From positions 2,006,501-2,070,500 of the forward strand of contig CP126191.1 of NCBI GenBank assembly GCA_030272155.1: DNA of 64,000 bases. Direction: 5' to 3'. A program made the position numbers and the translations under genes. The notes beneath the pieces were generated by a model that saw only the letters and a list, made by a program, of their open reading frames with translations, was not told the DNA's origin and ran no database searches. This document shows positions 1 to 11,748 of the stretch, piece by piece. The stretch is from Tetradesmus obliquus. Its lineage: Eukaryota > Chlorophyta > Chlorophyceae > Sphaeropleales > Scenedesmaceae. The stretch's first letter is position 1. Every line of letters begins with the position of its first letter.

Positions 1-209
1 CTGGGAGCAACCCCCCAAGCAGAGCTTATACAATCAACTGCCAACACTTTCAGTAACAGGTTCAGACAGAAAGTCATGGGGTCTGCAACAAGCATCCAAC
101 TGCCAGCCTGCTGCACACTGTGCGCTGACCAGTGGCTGCATGGTATGCAGCACGTGCTTCAGACCGTCAGTGCACTGCTTCAGACCGTCTGCACTCGTGG
201 CACCCTCAC

Positions 210-419
210 CTGTACCCAATCTACCAGCATCCCCCCAAAGAGGTATAAAGCCCCTTTGCTCAGGTTGAAGCCGATAAAGATGACCCGGAGCGTTTGCAGG
301 ACGCGATTGTCCTTCTCGTCGTCACCGGTGCCATCCCACGCGTACACCTTAGCATGCCCGAGCCCTGTAGGCACCCATTTGTTAGATTTTTTTTCTTCAT
401 CAGGCAGCCGTAAAAATGT
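210..419 (-). CDS. Partial gene at left edge: one exon-like segment, unknown membrane-type protein
   Basis: On the minus strand a 70-codon open segment runs from a possible acceptor (CATAG just above 419) to a CAG|GTGAGG donor (last exon base 210), phase 0 at both ends. It reads as a charged stretch (PDEEKKSNKW), then VYAWDGTGDDEKDNR, then a hydrophobic region (RVIFIGFNLSKGALYLFGG). This looks like protein rather than a chance frame. A second minus-strand frame just upstream (about 397-516) begins MGGVRLYNLTTRPKFAAVF and could be the first exon, but I could not join the two in frame with a convincing donor. Any further exons would lie below base 210 or outside the window. I do not recognise the family. 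A small organellar membrane protein is one guess and no more than that. Confidence 0.35.
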
Positions 420-1948
420 CTATGTACCAGCCAGCAGGCAAGGGCAGCCAATAATACGCGAACACGGCAGCAAACTTGGGCCGGGTGGTGAGGTTGTACA
501 GGCGCACGCCCCCCATATCAGCAGTCAATGTAGTGCAATTGTTCGTAGGAACCGGTTTAACACGCGTGCGTCGTGATCGGTGAGACGGTGCCTACTACGG
601 TAGAAAGGCAACCACAGCTGCAAGCAGGTGCCCGTATGGAGCTACAGATGCAACTACAGCCCCTCTATGTGTTTATCACAGGACGCTACATACAGTGGTT
701 GTCTCTGTAATGTGAGCCTGTCGGACTGAGGATGTAGTAGACCTCTCCCACTGGGCCAGGTGTTATCACGTGCCGGGTACTGTTGGCTTCCGCGCCGTTG
801 AACAGACTTGAGCCATCATATCATATTTGTGGCGCAGTCCCTAAGTCAAGACTGCAAGTGTTGGCCGTACCGTACATCATGCAGCATCGGCATGGATGAC
901 CAACGCCCTGCATGCTGGCATGCCACAGTGGTACACAGCAGATTCTGCCCTTCGGCAGGGGTTGGTGACTACACGTACTAGGTGACAAGTTGTCACTTGC
1001 TGCTGCTACCTTTCCTTTGCACTGCAGCGTAGTGGGCGTATCAAGCGTATCCAAGTCAAGCGCACTGAGTGTACATGTGGTCCACTGCTCAGGCTGTCGC
1101 TGTCGCTGCTTCAAGCAGCTGTGACAGCAGCTACACATCACATTGCGCGAGTCCCGTGCAGTACCCTGCACATTGACCAGGCATTACTCATGCTCTGAGT
1201 GACTCAAAAGTGCAAATAAAAGGTTACACAACACACCTGCAGCAAACACCAAGCAGTGGTGACGCTGTACTGCACATGTGCCACACCAAGGACAACTCCC
1301 ACACAACAGGCTGCTGTCAAGACACCCATTCCGGGCATGCACCCGTGCCATCACGAGCTCAGCACAGCAGCAGCAACACCTCTACGGCTTCTAACAGGTT
1401 TGTCACCACATGCGTGCACACCTGAGCCAGTACCCTACCAGCAGAGATGAATATGGTTTTGATTGCATGTCCCAGTAGTAACCACTGCTACTGTCGAGCC
1501 CTAAAACCAGGCCAGCACATAGTATTCATGTACAATGTACAGGGCATGGCAGTCATACCATACTGTTGTGGCCATATCCCATCACAACCTTAAACAGAGC
1601 AGCACACGAACGCGCTGCTGCTCCTGCTGTCACCAATGAAAGCCATCTAGCTGCAGACGCCTCGCTGCATACCCTCGGGTGCTGCACTGCCAAACGCGTT
1701 GCGGCATTCCGGCGTATATAGCTGCACTGGTTTCCAGGTGCGGTTGCAGTAGACCCAAGCAGCTGGCATCTGTTGTCACTTGCGATGCAAATGCCGCTGC
1801 TGCCGCTGTTCAACTCCATCCACCCAAAGCATAGCTCCAGCGTGCTTCTCATTGCCACTTGCGCACAGGCGGCATCCTCAGCTGCAGCGTATGCAGTTCT
1901 GTAGCTCAACACCGCGCTGCTGCTTGTCTTACATGCTGCTGCAGTAGC
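420..1948. other. Intergenic region, 3' of PDHA
   Basis: No convincing gene is seen beyond the possible first exon near 397-516. The region lies downstream of the PDHA stop and upstream of the edge gene. TTACA, which is TGTAA on the minus strand, occurs at 1224-1228 and, only 16 bases past the PDHA stop, at 1929-1933. Either could serve PDHA polyadenylation. Confidence 0.5.
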
Positions 1949-2127
1949 TTATGAGACGGCCGCAGTGCCGCTGGTGAAGCCTGGCAGCTCGTACCTGTAG
2001 CGGCCGTCTGCTGCAATGCCAAAGCCGCGCGGGTCAGCAAACACGTTCTCCAGCAGCTGGCCCTTCTCAGGCTTGGGCGACTCGTCAGCAAACTTGACGC
2101 TGTCCTCCACCTCAGCGGCAACCCTGC

Positions 2128-2166
<39 letters not shown>

Positions 2167-2459
2167 GATGATTGTGGGTGGGTGAGGGCGCCACTGGCGC
2201 TGCTATTTTCAAAGATGCTACAGCAACAACACAGACAAGCATGATAGACAGGCCAGCTGCACTGGTGTGCTCCAGGCTTCAGGGGCAGCAGCGCTCAGTG
2301 ACATCGAGCACAAACCGACACACCCCTGTGCTCTCAGCTGCCTTGCCGCTTGACAGCACAGCCTGCCGCACCTGTCGTGGATGGCCTTGATGTCATCCTC
2401 GGTGGCCAGGCCCTGCTCCAGCATCACGCGCTTCAGCTGCGGGATAGGGTCGCGCGCCT

Positions 2460-2502
<43 letters not shown>

Positions 2503-2678
2503 CAGGATGCACAACATCATCATCAGCAGCAGAAATGCGGTGCAGGCATTCGGCCTGCTCTGCAGGCAAACCGCTCACACAGTGGCTGCCACAGCCCCAG
2601 CCTCTCCGTTGCTGCACACTGTGCTCTCAAGACACCGCCACCCTAGGCCGTGCATATATGAACAAGCAGCCAGCAAAC

Positions 2679-2710
<32 letters not shown>

Positions 2711-5700
2711 CCGCCTGAAAACACGCACCGCGTATGCGGCCTTCTCCTCCTTGCTGCGCAGCTCATCGGGGTCTGCCAGGGAGTGGCCGCGGAAGCGGTA
2801 CGTCTCAGCCTCAATCAGCGTGGGGCCGTCACCGCGGCGCGCACGCTCAATGGCCTCCAGCGCCACCTCACGCACCTGCAGCAGCAGCGCGGGCATGTGA
2901 TGTGTACTTGTTGTGCCAGCAACAGCGACTAATGCATGTCTTGACGTTGCTCAAACAGCAGGTGTGCAAGGTGTAGTGCATGGCGCTTTGTGTAAACAGA
3001 AATGAAGCAGCTTCACCATGCATTTGTGACATACTGCTGGTATCCTACCGCAACGGCTGAGCAACGTGCTGCGCAACACAACGAGCAGTACACATTACAA
3101 ACACACAGCACCGTGTACATGCCGGCATTAGCAACAGCAGCGATACCCCACCTTCATCACGTCCATGCCGTCCACGCGCACACCGAGCATGCAGTAATGT
3201 ACAGCATACAGTAACACATATCGGCCAGCGCCAGCGGTGCCATCAGACTCAGCATACAGCAGAACATATCGGCCAGCGCCAGCGGTGCCCCACCTTCATC
3301 ACGTCCATGCCGTCCACGCGCACGCCTGGCATGCCGAAGGCGGGGCCCTTCTTGTAGATGTAGGGGAAGTCCGCGTCACCCAGCGTGTGGCTGGTGGAGC
3401 GCATGTGGCTCATGCCGATGGCCCAGCTGCGCGCGTGACGACATGAGACATACGTGACAATATTGAGTGACAACAAGATGTATGACAGCAGATGTGTGTG
3501 GCTGGCGAGCCCAGGTGGCTTATGCCCATGGCATGTGATGACATGATCTCTTTGATGTTTGTATCATTATGACACACTGAATGTTCAAAGCGCGGCAAAC
3601 ACAGCCGGGCAAGGACAGCTGTTGTGAATTGTGCCCCACGAGAACAGCTTCTACCACTGCAGCGGCAGCATAATGCATCTACTGCCCCAGCACGCACAGC
3701 AGCGCAGCACTCACAGGTTGTTCTCCACCACAAAAATGTGTGGCAGCTTGTACAGCGCGGCCATGTTGAGCGACTCGTAGAACTGGCCCACGTTGCAGGT
3801 GCCGTCACCGAAGAAGGAGCAGGTCACGCTGTCGCTACTCTCGTCACCCAGCACGCGGCGCCTGCGGGCATGCATGTTCAGCAGCCATTGAGTCAGCAGC
3901 CATTGCGTCAGGAGCATTAAGCATAGCATATATGAATGGCATGCGTGCTGGAGACAGTTGCACAGGGTGCACGCGCAGCCACCATAACACTGCTGCTGCT
4001 GCTGCCTCCATTCCCTGGCGCTCACTTTATCCCAAAAAACCCATCCCAATCAACCCAGCACACCCCTTACAAGTGCATCACTTTTCAACGCACTTCTAGG
4101 CGGACTTGAAGGCTGCGTCACGCCGATGGGGATGCCCTCGCCAATCACACCCCGAGAACGCACTGCCCGCGCTAGTTCAAGCACATGCCTGTGCTGATGT
4201 CAATTTCAAAAGCAGCAGAAGCCTCACTTGTAGGCAGACTTGAAGGCCGCGCCCACGCCGATGGGGATGCCCTCTCCAATGAATGCGTAGCCGCCCAGCA
4301 CGCCGTGCTTGGCGCTGAACATGTGCATGGAGCCGCCCTGGCCACGGCAGCAGCCCGTCTTCTTGCCAAACAGCTCAGCCATGACCTGCGGCACGCATAG
4401 GAGGCTTACACGTGAGAATGAGGGCAGAGGGAAGGGTGTGAATGTGCATGGAGGCGCCCTGGCCACGGCAGCAGCCTGTCTTCTTGCCAAACAGCTCAGC
4501 CATGACCTGGCGGGGCACAAAACATTGTACACCCAAGTAACAGCGAGGCGAGCGGCATCGAGGGTGGAGAGACAAGATATATGAAAGCAGCAATAGTCCT
4601 GGCGTGCACACGTATGCTTCAAGCTGGAGCTGTTGAACGTCGTGCAAGCGCACAGGATCCTGCTGTATCAAGCAGGCGGGCGCTAACATCACGCTGCTGC
4701 TGGTCAGGCCAGCTGCTGCAACCAGTCGCAAACTGGTGCTGCTCTCTCAGCATTGCTGCTCCTTGTTGCTGCATTACTGCTGGTTGCTGCTGCTGCTGCT
4801 GCAGCCTGCGCACCTCGCGGGCAGGCACACCCTTGGACAGGGCGTGCACGTGGTCACGGTAGGTGGAGCACACGTAGTCATCGGGGCGCAGCGCCCGGAT
4901 GATGCCTGCAGCACACAAACAGCAGAGACACATGCATGGCGGGACACACATTGGCAGGATGCCGATGCGCATGGAGCAACAGCTGCGGATAACACACTCG
5001 CGCTGCGGAACATCAGGCTGCAGTTGCCGTGAATCACACATGAAACAGAGAGAGCTGCTGATAAACATATTATAGCTGCTGCACCACGCCACCCTGGCAC
5101 CATGCTCAGCCATTAAAACCTTGCAGGCCTTCGCGCCCTCGCACCCCAAACCCTAGCACCCCGCGCACCAGAGGACACCGCCTCCTGCCCTGAGTACAGG
5201 TGCACGAAGCCAAACATCTTGCCGCGGTAGTACATCTGCGCGCACATCTCCTCGAACTCGCGGCCCAGCAGCATGTCATAGTACAGGTCCTTGGCCACCT
5301 CGGGAGTCAGCTTGGCCTTGCTTGCTGCTGCGCTGCTGGAGTCCTTCTTGGCGGTGGTGGCCACGGCGCGCACACGCAGGGGGGCCCTGCGGCGGTGGGG
5401 ATGGGGTGGGGTGCAGCAGGGGTGCAGCAGGGGGTGAGCAGAGGGCAGCGGATGCACGATGCAACACGACATGCGGGTGACACGAGCGGGGGCGACGATG
5501 CGACTGCGTGTGTAGGAGGTGGCGCATGTGCATGAGCCTGCTGTTGAGAATGTGCCACGCGCTGGCTTGCAGGTGCATGCGCAGTGAGTGTTGCTGCTGT
5601 TGGGTAGAGATGCACCAGCGCTGGACAATGAGGCCGCTGCATGGCGCAGCACTGCTACTGATTAGGATGCCGGAGCACGCGCGCTGCACATGCAACCGTG

Positions 5701-5912
5701 ATTGTGCACAGCAAGTGATGCACGGCCACCATGCGGCTGCAACAAACTGCATGCCTAACTGTCATCAAGCAGCAATTGCGACAATGACCATGCCACAGGA
5801 TGAAGGCTGGTGTGCGACAGCTGACAAAGCACATTGCTGCCTACCTGCATGGCTGTGCTGCCCTGCTGCTGGCAACCCTGCCATTCTGTGTCCTGGCGAA
5901 GGCGGAGGCCAT
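1949..5912 (-). CDS. PDHA: Pyruvate dehydrogenase E1 component subunit alpha, plastid type
   Basis: E1-alpha of the pyruvate dehydrogenase complex performs the thiamine-diphosphate-dependent decarboxylation of pyruvate that makes acetyl-CoA for plastid fatty acid synthesis. Nine exons join in frame to 407 residues: 5845-5912, 5169-5386, 4814-4905, 4228-4385, 3715-3861, 3294-3426, 2729-2875, 2372-2457 and 1949-2123. Exon 1 starts [20 protein letters not shown], a Ser/Ala/Arg-rich start that fits a transit peptide and supports plastid location. The mature part carries the expected landmarks: [33 protein letters not shown], the ThDP motif GDGT...[30 protein letters not shown] and the end [14 protein letters not shown]. 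Length fits the family (Arabidopsis about 430). Partial copies of exons 4 and 6 lie in neighbouring introns and are not in the model. The gene is head-to-head with RPA2. Confidence 0.95.
3147..3183 (-). repeat. Copy of the 3' end and donor of PDHA exon 6
   Basis: About 37 bases match the exon 6 end (fwd 3288-3325, coding for [12 protein letters not shown] plus donor) almost exactly, 141 bases farther downstream in the intron. A related direct repeat, ATCGGCCAGCGCCAGCGGTG, occurs near 3219 and again near 3267, so the array covers intron as well as exon sequence. Confidence 0.8.
4097..4147 (-). repeat. Decayed copy of the 3' half of PDHA exon 4
   Basis: About 50 bases match fwd 4231-4281, the end of exon 4 that encodes [17 protein letters not shown], at an offset of 134 bases downstream in transcript terms. 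A few substitutions and a one-base indel are visible. A GT dinucleotide remains at the position equivalent to the donor. Confidence 0.75.
4442..4509 (-). repeat. Near-identical copy of the 5' half of PDHA exon 4 with its acceptor
   Basis: This copy matches fwd 4321-4388 with only about two differences over 68 bases, offset 121 bases upstream in transcript terms. It keeps an AG acceptor and the frame [16 protein letters not shown], with GGSMH changed to GASMH. After SMH the sequence diverges. Including it would duplicate part of the catalytic core, so it is probably a pseudo-exon. Confidence 0.85.
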
Positions 5913-7009
5913 GGCGCCCTGTGCTGGTGAACTGTTAACACCTGCAGGGAACATAACATGCAAACCGCTTCAGACACTGCAGGGCCCCAGGTGTACTGCT
6001 GCAGCAGCAGTAGCTGCTGCCCCCGAATTCTCTGCCTGCTTTGGCCCTTCCGCTGCCTTGGAGCCTGCCCGCAGGTACCTGTGGCCTGCTTTCATCAACT
6101 GCAAACACTGCACCCCCCGGCAACCCTGATCAACCCAGGCAGCTGCAACGGCAGGAGCAACCAACGCCTGTCCCCCTGCAGCAGCTGCAGGCCGAGCGTG
6201 GCATCGCATTGGCACGGCACGTATCCTAATTAAGCGCTGCTATACGTGCTCGTCGGTTGCAGCAGGCAAGCACCAAAAGCCGATGTAACGCTCCACTATC
6301 AGAGCTGCGATTGCTCAGTTTTGGCCCTGCCAAAGCACGTTCCATTGCCCAACAACTGACACTGACAGCATGATCAGCGTTTCCTTAAAACTATAATTCC
6401 GCGGATTGGTCTGCCCCGGCGCTGGACTGCTGTGCAGCGCGAGGGCCCACCTGCTAGAACGCAACGCTGGTCTCTGACCCTTCTGTGACGGCTCAGGTCT
6501 TGTACGCACCCAATGTAGGCTGCTGGCAGAGGTTACAGGGCGAGGAGAACACACCCTTTGCCAAGCGCGGTTTACCGTGTTTTTCCATTTGAAGCCCTTC
6601 TGCAAAGGGCAAGGCTGTTCAGCCCTCTTGCTTTCTGTTGGCCAAGCTGTTCTTTACTAAACTATACAGCCCACAGTACGCTTGCAGGGCACTTGTCGAC
6701 ACAGCTCTCGCTTCTTCACAGGTGCTCACGGCTTTTGATCAGGACTTGCTGATTGATTGAAATCTTTCTTTCTTCTCCTGTTGTGTTGAGTATGCTGTTT
6801 GTGAAGTTCCCTGCAGCATGTATGCTTTGCCGTGCTGAGAGCCTAATCGCTCGTAGTGTGCCTGCTTTCTGTTTTGTCGTCTGGAAGAAGCTTGATCCAC
6901 GTCTTAACCAACCCTTTAAGCCACCAGCGAAGGTGCTGACATCTAAACTTTCGAATCCTGTCCCCTGGCGCCCATTCTGGTTGTTGTCAGTCCTTCGCAG
7001 GCCAGCACC
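5913..7009. promoter_or_regulatory. Shared upstream region of PDHA and RPA2
   Basis: About 1.1 kb separates the start codons of PDHA (leftward) and RPA2 (rightward), so it should hold both promoters and both 5' leaders. I see no clear TATA box or named element and no coding exon in it. The half next to RPA2 has few CAG/CTG triplets compared with surrounding DNA. Confidence 0.6.
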
Positions 7010-9854
7010 ATGTTTGGCGGGGGTGGCTTCGGTGGAGATGCTGGAAATCAGTTTGCAGGCGGGGGCTTCATGCCAAGGTGAGCTGTGGCTAGGCTTCATC
7101 CTTTTTGTCCATGCTGCGCTGCGCTTGCTGGTGTGTGTACCGTGTGCGCCCCTGGCCCTTGTGATCCCTATAAGGCCTCACACAGCAATTGTGTAATGTA
7201 TTGCAGCCAAGCTCCTGCACAGGACGGCTACGGAGGCGGCTCTGGCGGTGGCAGGGTGAGTGCGGCAGCAGCTGCATCAGCACTGCAGCTGCATGAACAC
7301 TTGCACTGTCAACACCCCGCACATGCATTACTGCCATTTAATGTGCTTGTTCAGCTTCAGCTTGATTTGTTGCAGTATCTGACTTGTTTGCCTGGCCTCT
7401 TTGTGTCTGCTTTCATGCTTGCAGGCCGGGAGTTCGAAGCAGACATTGCGGACGCTCACTATCCGGCAGCTGGCCAAGGTACACACAGGGCTGCAGAATG
7501 CAGTGCAGCCGTGCACGATGCAGCACTGCACCGTGTAGCGCCTGTCTCCCATGCCAGTTGCAGTTTCTTCCAAAGCAGCAGAACTCGGGATCCAAAGCAG
7601 CAGAACTGGGGAGGCAGATCACTTTATGCCTGCGATCACCTGTCTCCGTCTGCATGCTACCAGCAAGACGCATCTTGCAGGACTCTGCAGCGGTCATGGG
7701 ACTTGCAAAGCTCCTGGTGAAGCTTAATCTGAGCGCTGCCTGGTTTGCTGTGCAGGCTGCAAACGGGCATGATGACGTGCTGCGTGCTGACAACTCAGAG
7801 ATTACTAATGTGAGTGGCTCCAGGCGCTGCAGCTGCTGCCAGTAGCGCGCTGCAAGCACTGTCAGGTGCTTGGCAGCAGCTGATTGCTGCTCTGTTTGTC
7901 CTGTATCTGCAGCTGTCTGCAGTGGCGACAGGTTGGTTGCCTGCCTGCGAGCGCGTTATTGCTAGCAAACTCCCTGTGTGCATGTTGCGTCTACACAGCC
8001 ATCACTTGCAGCAGAGATGTGTTATCAGCTTCGTGCGCAATCCTGCTCTTTGAATACCGCTCTGTGAATCTCCTGCAGGTGACTGTTATTGGCAAGATCC
8101 TGAGCGTGCGTGACGCCAACATGACGCTGACGCTGACCATCACCGACGGCACGGGCACAGTGGACGTGGACCACTTCCTCAGTGACAGCGACGACGGCCA
8201 GGTGGTGAGTTTCAAATGCATTTTTATTGAAGAATGTCTGTATGTTGGCCGTCCGCTGGTTTGCATGGCATGCGCAACGCAGGGTGAGCATGGAAACAGT
8301 TCTGCAGTACACCTCAGCCAACAACTTGCACGCATGCCTGCGCCGTCTTTCTGCTGCGCTGCAGGCGGCGCAGAAGAAGGCAGAGTGGAGCCCGGGGGTG
8401 TATGTGCGCGTGTTTGGCCACGCGCGCTGCGGCAATGACCAGGTGCTGCGCATCACAGGCTTCAATGTGCGCACCATCACAGACTTCAATGAGGTGCGCA
8501 TGCGGCTTCAATGCTTTTGGTTTGTGCTTCTGTTTGATGCAGTTGATGCATGGAGGACGTGTGTGCTGACAGCAGCTGCCAGTAATGAAGCAGCGCGTGT
8601 GCCTGAATTGCTGGGGGCAATGTTTTGGTGAATGTTTCCAGCAATGCTTGTTCGTTTTTCGGCTGGCGCAGTCACAGGAAGCAGCTCACACCCTCGCTCT
8701 TGTGCCTGCGCTGCATGCTGCATGTTGCAGGTCACCTACTACTTCCTGCGCTGCATCTTCGAGCACGTGCACCTCACAAAGGGCGGCGCAGCAGGGCAGG
8801 TGCGGCACGCAGCTTGCATTAATAGCATGCCTGCTCGGCAGCCTCTTTGTGCATCCCTGGTTGGGTCTGTTGCCAGCAGCTGCGCATCGTGCGCAGGGTT
8901 GCCGCAGTCACGTACTCTGTCACAGAAGTATTGTGTGTTACGTGTACAAGTCATGATGATGATGCAGTGGGACGGCATTGCCACCAACCTACCTCTATTG
9001 TGACTGCCTGCCCTCCTGCTGCGTGGTTCCTGCTGCTTGCATCGCACTGCAGGGCATGGGCGGTGCAGCAGCGGGCGGCATGGCCATGGGTGGTGCACCA
9101 GCAGCTGGCGGCTGGCAGGGTGGCGGCGCGCCGCAGCAAGCCACTGCATTTGCAGGCGCAGCAGCAGGCAACGGCATGGACCCCTGCTCCAATGCGGTGC
9201 TGCAGATCATTCAGGGCAGCAACAGCGAGGCAGGCTGCCACGTGCAGGAGGTGCGTGGTGGAGAGGGCTGCGCTGCAGCTAACCCTTGATTACTGAAGCT
9301 GCCAACAGCTGAACAGCCTGCCCTGCAGTAGGATTTTGTTTGTACGGTGTTGGTGGCCACAGCATCTCAAGTGTGGGCATGTGTCGCACAATGTTTCTGA
9401 GAGTCAGATGGCGGGCAAATTCTGCAGTCGTGTTTGCTCAGTGGTTCAAGCCTTTTGGTCTATCTTTCACTGACCTTTGTGCCCAACCGCATGCTTGTAT
9501 ATGCAGATCTACTCCAAGCTGGCAGGCCAGTTTGGGCAGCACGCAATTGACAATGCGCTGCACTCACTGACAAGTGAAGCACACCTGTACACCACCACAG
9601 GTGCGAGCAATTGCTGCTGCTGCTTTTGCGCGATATTAGGTCCTCTGTTGCCAGCACAGTGTTTATCAACTTGCCCTGGGCGAAATTAGGTGACAGGATG
9701 CCCTGCTATCAGATGTGGTCGATCAGCAGCTGGTCACACTTAGCACATGCTCGATGTGTCGGTGCGTGTGAGCAAGTCTTAATATTCCTTTTCATCGCCT
9801 GCCTTGTGTGTTGTACTGCTGGCCGCAGACGACAACCACTACCGCGCTGCCTGA
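7010..9854 (+). CDS. RPA2: Replication protein A 32 kDa subunit (RPA2)
   Basis: RPA2 is the middle subunit of the nuclear single-stranded DNA binding heterotrimer used in replication, repair and recombination. Ten exons join in frame to 288 residues: 7010-7077, 7207-7255, 7425-7478, 7756-7809, 8079-8204, 8365-8493, 8731-8799, 9053-9250, 9507-9600 and 9829-9854. The order is a Gly-rich N-terminus (MFGGGGFGGDAGNQFAGGG) where other RPA2 proteins carry the phosphorylated tail, then LTIRQLAK, then the OB fold with ITNVTVIGKILSV, GTGTVDVDHFL and YVRVFGHARC, a Gly/Ala/Met-rich linker, and a C-terminal winged-helix part (CHVQEIYSKL...IDNALHSLTSE). It ends TTTDDNHYRAA. Length matches plant and algal RPA2. 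A TGTAA follows at 10218-10222. I chose this start because it opens the family-typical Gly-rich tail. Confidence 0.95.
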
Positions 9855-10217
9855 TGCACATGAAGCAGCAGCAGCTGATGGACCCCCTGGGGGTCCTTCA
9901 GCAACTTCTTTGGGGTAGTTTGCAAGCCTGGCTGACTTGGGAATGCACGACAGCTCAAGCAGCTGGGTCTTACAGCATCTGTGTTGCACTGTGCATCAGC
10001 TGGCGTCGCTGACAGTGGACTTGGATGCATGCCATTTTCAAGCAGCGGCCACGGCCACATGCTGCGGGCCCTCATCAAATTTCACAGCTGCAGCTCACCG
10101 GTGAAGCTGTGCTGATGATGTCACAAAGCCTGTGCATGCACTTCACCCAGGTTTGGCCCGGCAGTGGCCGCTGGGCACAGTTGCCGGTGCACCTGGGTGC
10201 CAAGTTCATGCCCTGCA

Positions 10218-10222
10218 TGTAA
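10218..10222 (+). terminator. TGTAA polyadenylation signal candidate for RPA2
   Basis: First TGTAA after the RPA2 stop, 364 bases downstream. TGTAA is the usual poly(A) signal of green algae. The assignment is by position only. Confidence 0.45.
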
Positions 10223-10544
10223 CACGCGTCTGCTCTGCAGCGTGCTTCACCTCTGCATGCGTGCAGTGATGACCAATGCTGTGGCGAAGCCAGCACTGTC
10301 AGCTGCAGTGACTGTAGGGCGGCTTGTGCATGCATGCATATACTCTTCCCTACGGACCATGCCCTGCGAGCTTTTTGCGGGTGTATTCCTGCCATCTGTT
10401 AAAGCAAAGACTTGTTATGCGACGTGCATAGTGTATGCGAGTGGGATGGGGTGGGGCCACTGTAGTTTCAGGAACGGCCCACCGGGTGTGTGAAGGCCGA
10501 TGGCTGTTTCTTAGCTCTGGTTTGTGGCGCAACGTGGCATATGT

Positions 10545-10615
10545 CAACTTGACATGTTTTGAATGAGGTTGTAATCCTTGCATGCAACTTGACATGTTTT
10601 GAGTGAGGTTGTAAT
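10545..10615 (+). repeat. 31-base direct repeat, two copies each ending in TGTAA
   Basis: 10545-10575 and 10585-10615 are identical but for one base and 40 bases apart. Each starts CAACTTGACATGTTTT and ends in GGTTGTAAT. The duplication doubles a possible poly(A) signal. Confidence 0.9.
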
Positions 10616-11705
10616 AGACGATTTTTAAGGTGCTTATTGACGGACGAAAAAGAAAAACCAAAAAGCTGTTTGCACACAGTTCCCAGCATTTGTTGCGCAA
10701 ACAGCTTGCTCCAATATTTTTTACATAAATTGCTGGATGCGATGGAGCAAATCTGTATGGGGGTACGCCGGGAGGGTCACCATTCCCACCCCCTGCTGCC
10801 GCTGCTGCTGCTGCTGCTGCTGCCTGCTGCTGCTGCTACTCCCCCTGCTGCTGCTGGGCCCATTGGCGAAGTAGGCTGTCTCTGCATGCATATGCAATGT
10901 AGATAACGGTTCGAGCTGCAAATGCTGCGCTTGTGCGTCAGCGAACGCAGTATGGCGCAGTATGGCTGTGCTCATCAAGTCCGACACGCAGCTTGCAATC
11001 CTCGCCGCGCTGGATGCTTATCGACACATCACAAACACGACAAAAGGCCATACACATATTATACGTTGATTTGGGCAATCAATGTGTAGCCTTCTGGCAA
11101 ACCTGGTGCCCGAGTTTGATGGCATCAAGCACCTGACAGGTATCGCGGATCTTCAAGCATCAGCAGTCAGCGACAGGCATATAGACCAAGTTGTGGGATC
11201 GCGGAAATCAGGTTGAGTCCGCGAGCTGTGTGCGGTGTTTCTCAATCTGCGCCCGCCACCACATCTCACACTTTTTGCTGCAAGTTCGCAGGAAGAGCTG
11301 AGAGTAGCACAAGTTCCTAGGAAGTTGCAGCTCTCACAAGTGTGAGACATGAGAACTTCTGGCACTAATTTTCAACGCCATGTACTCGCAATTGTCGAGA
11401 TCCCATTATCCCGGCCACCGCGACAGATTGATTGAATCAGATGTCACATTATGCAACTTGCACCACGTGGCAGGCTGTGTTTGTGTACATGTGCATGACA
11501 AACTTTTTCTGTTGGTGAGAGTTTGTTGGAAGTCGTGTAACAGTCACATTTGCCATGGCGTACCAAGGTGTTACAACACTGGTTGGTCATGCATAGGTGA
11601 TATCTTGCGCTGTACCACCCGACACAACGGTGGCAGCACACCACCCAGCAGTTATGCTGCCGTGCCAGCTTGCAACGAGCCCTGCGCTGTAAGGGGCTCA
11701 GCCAA

Positions 11706-11748
11706 CAAGATGATAGTCTTCTTGTAAGCCATACCTTATCGGCATCGG
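11706..11748 (-). repeat. Inverted fragment of the ABCD gene's last exon-intron junction
   Basis: Read on the minus strand, this segment matches 20218-20252, the end of ABCD exon 8 (DADK), its donor and the first intron bases, over about 34 bases with no obvious mismatch. Weaker similarity continues into the intron, including a shared GCACGGCAGCA. The two sites are 8.5 kb apart and in opposite orientation. Confidence 0.7.

Noticed and set aside
4375-4509. Upstream copy of PDHA exon 4 as a real additional exon
   Set aside because: Using it would repeat the catalytic segment and has no proper donor after SMH; the downstream exon completes the family sequence alone.
6944-6962. TTCGAATCC string resembling a tRNA B box
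   Set aside because: No A box or cloverleaf could be drawn at the right distance; the same holds for 21007.
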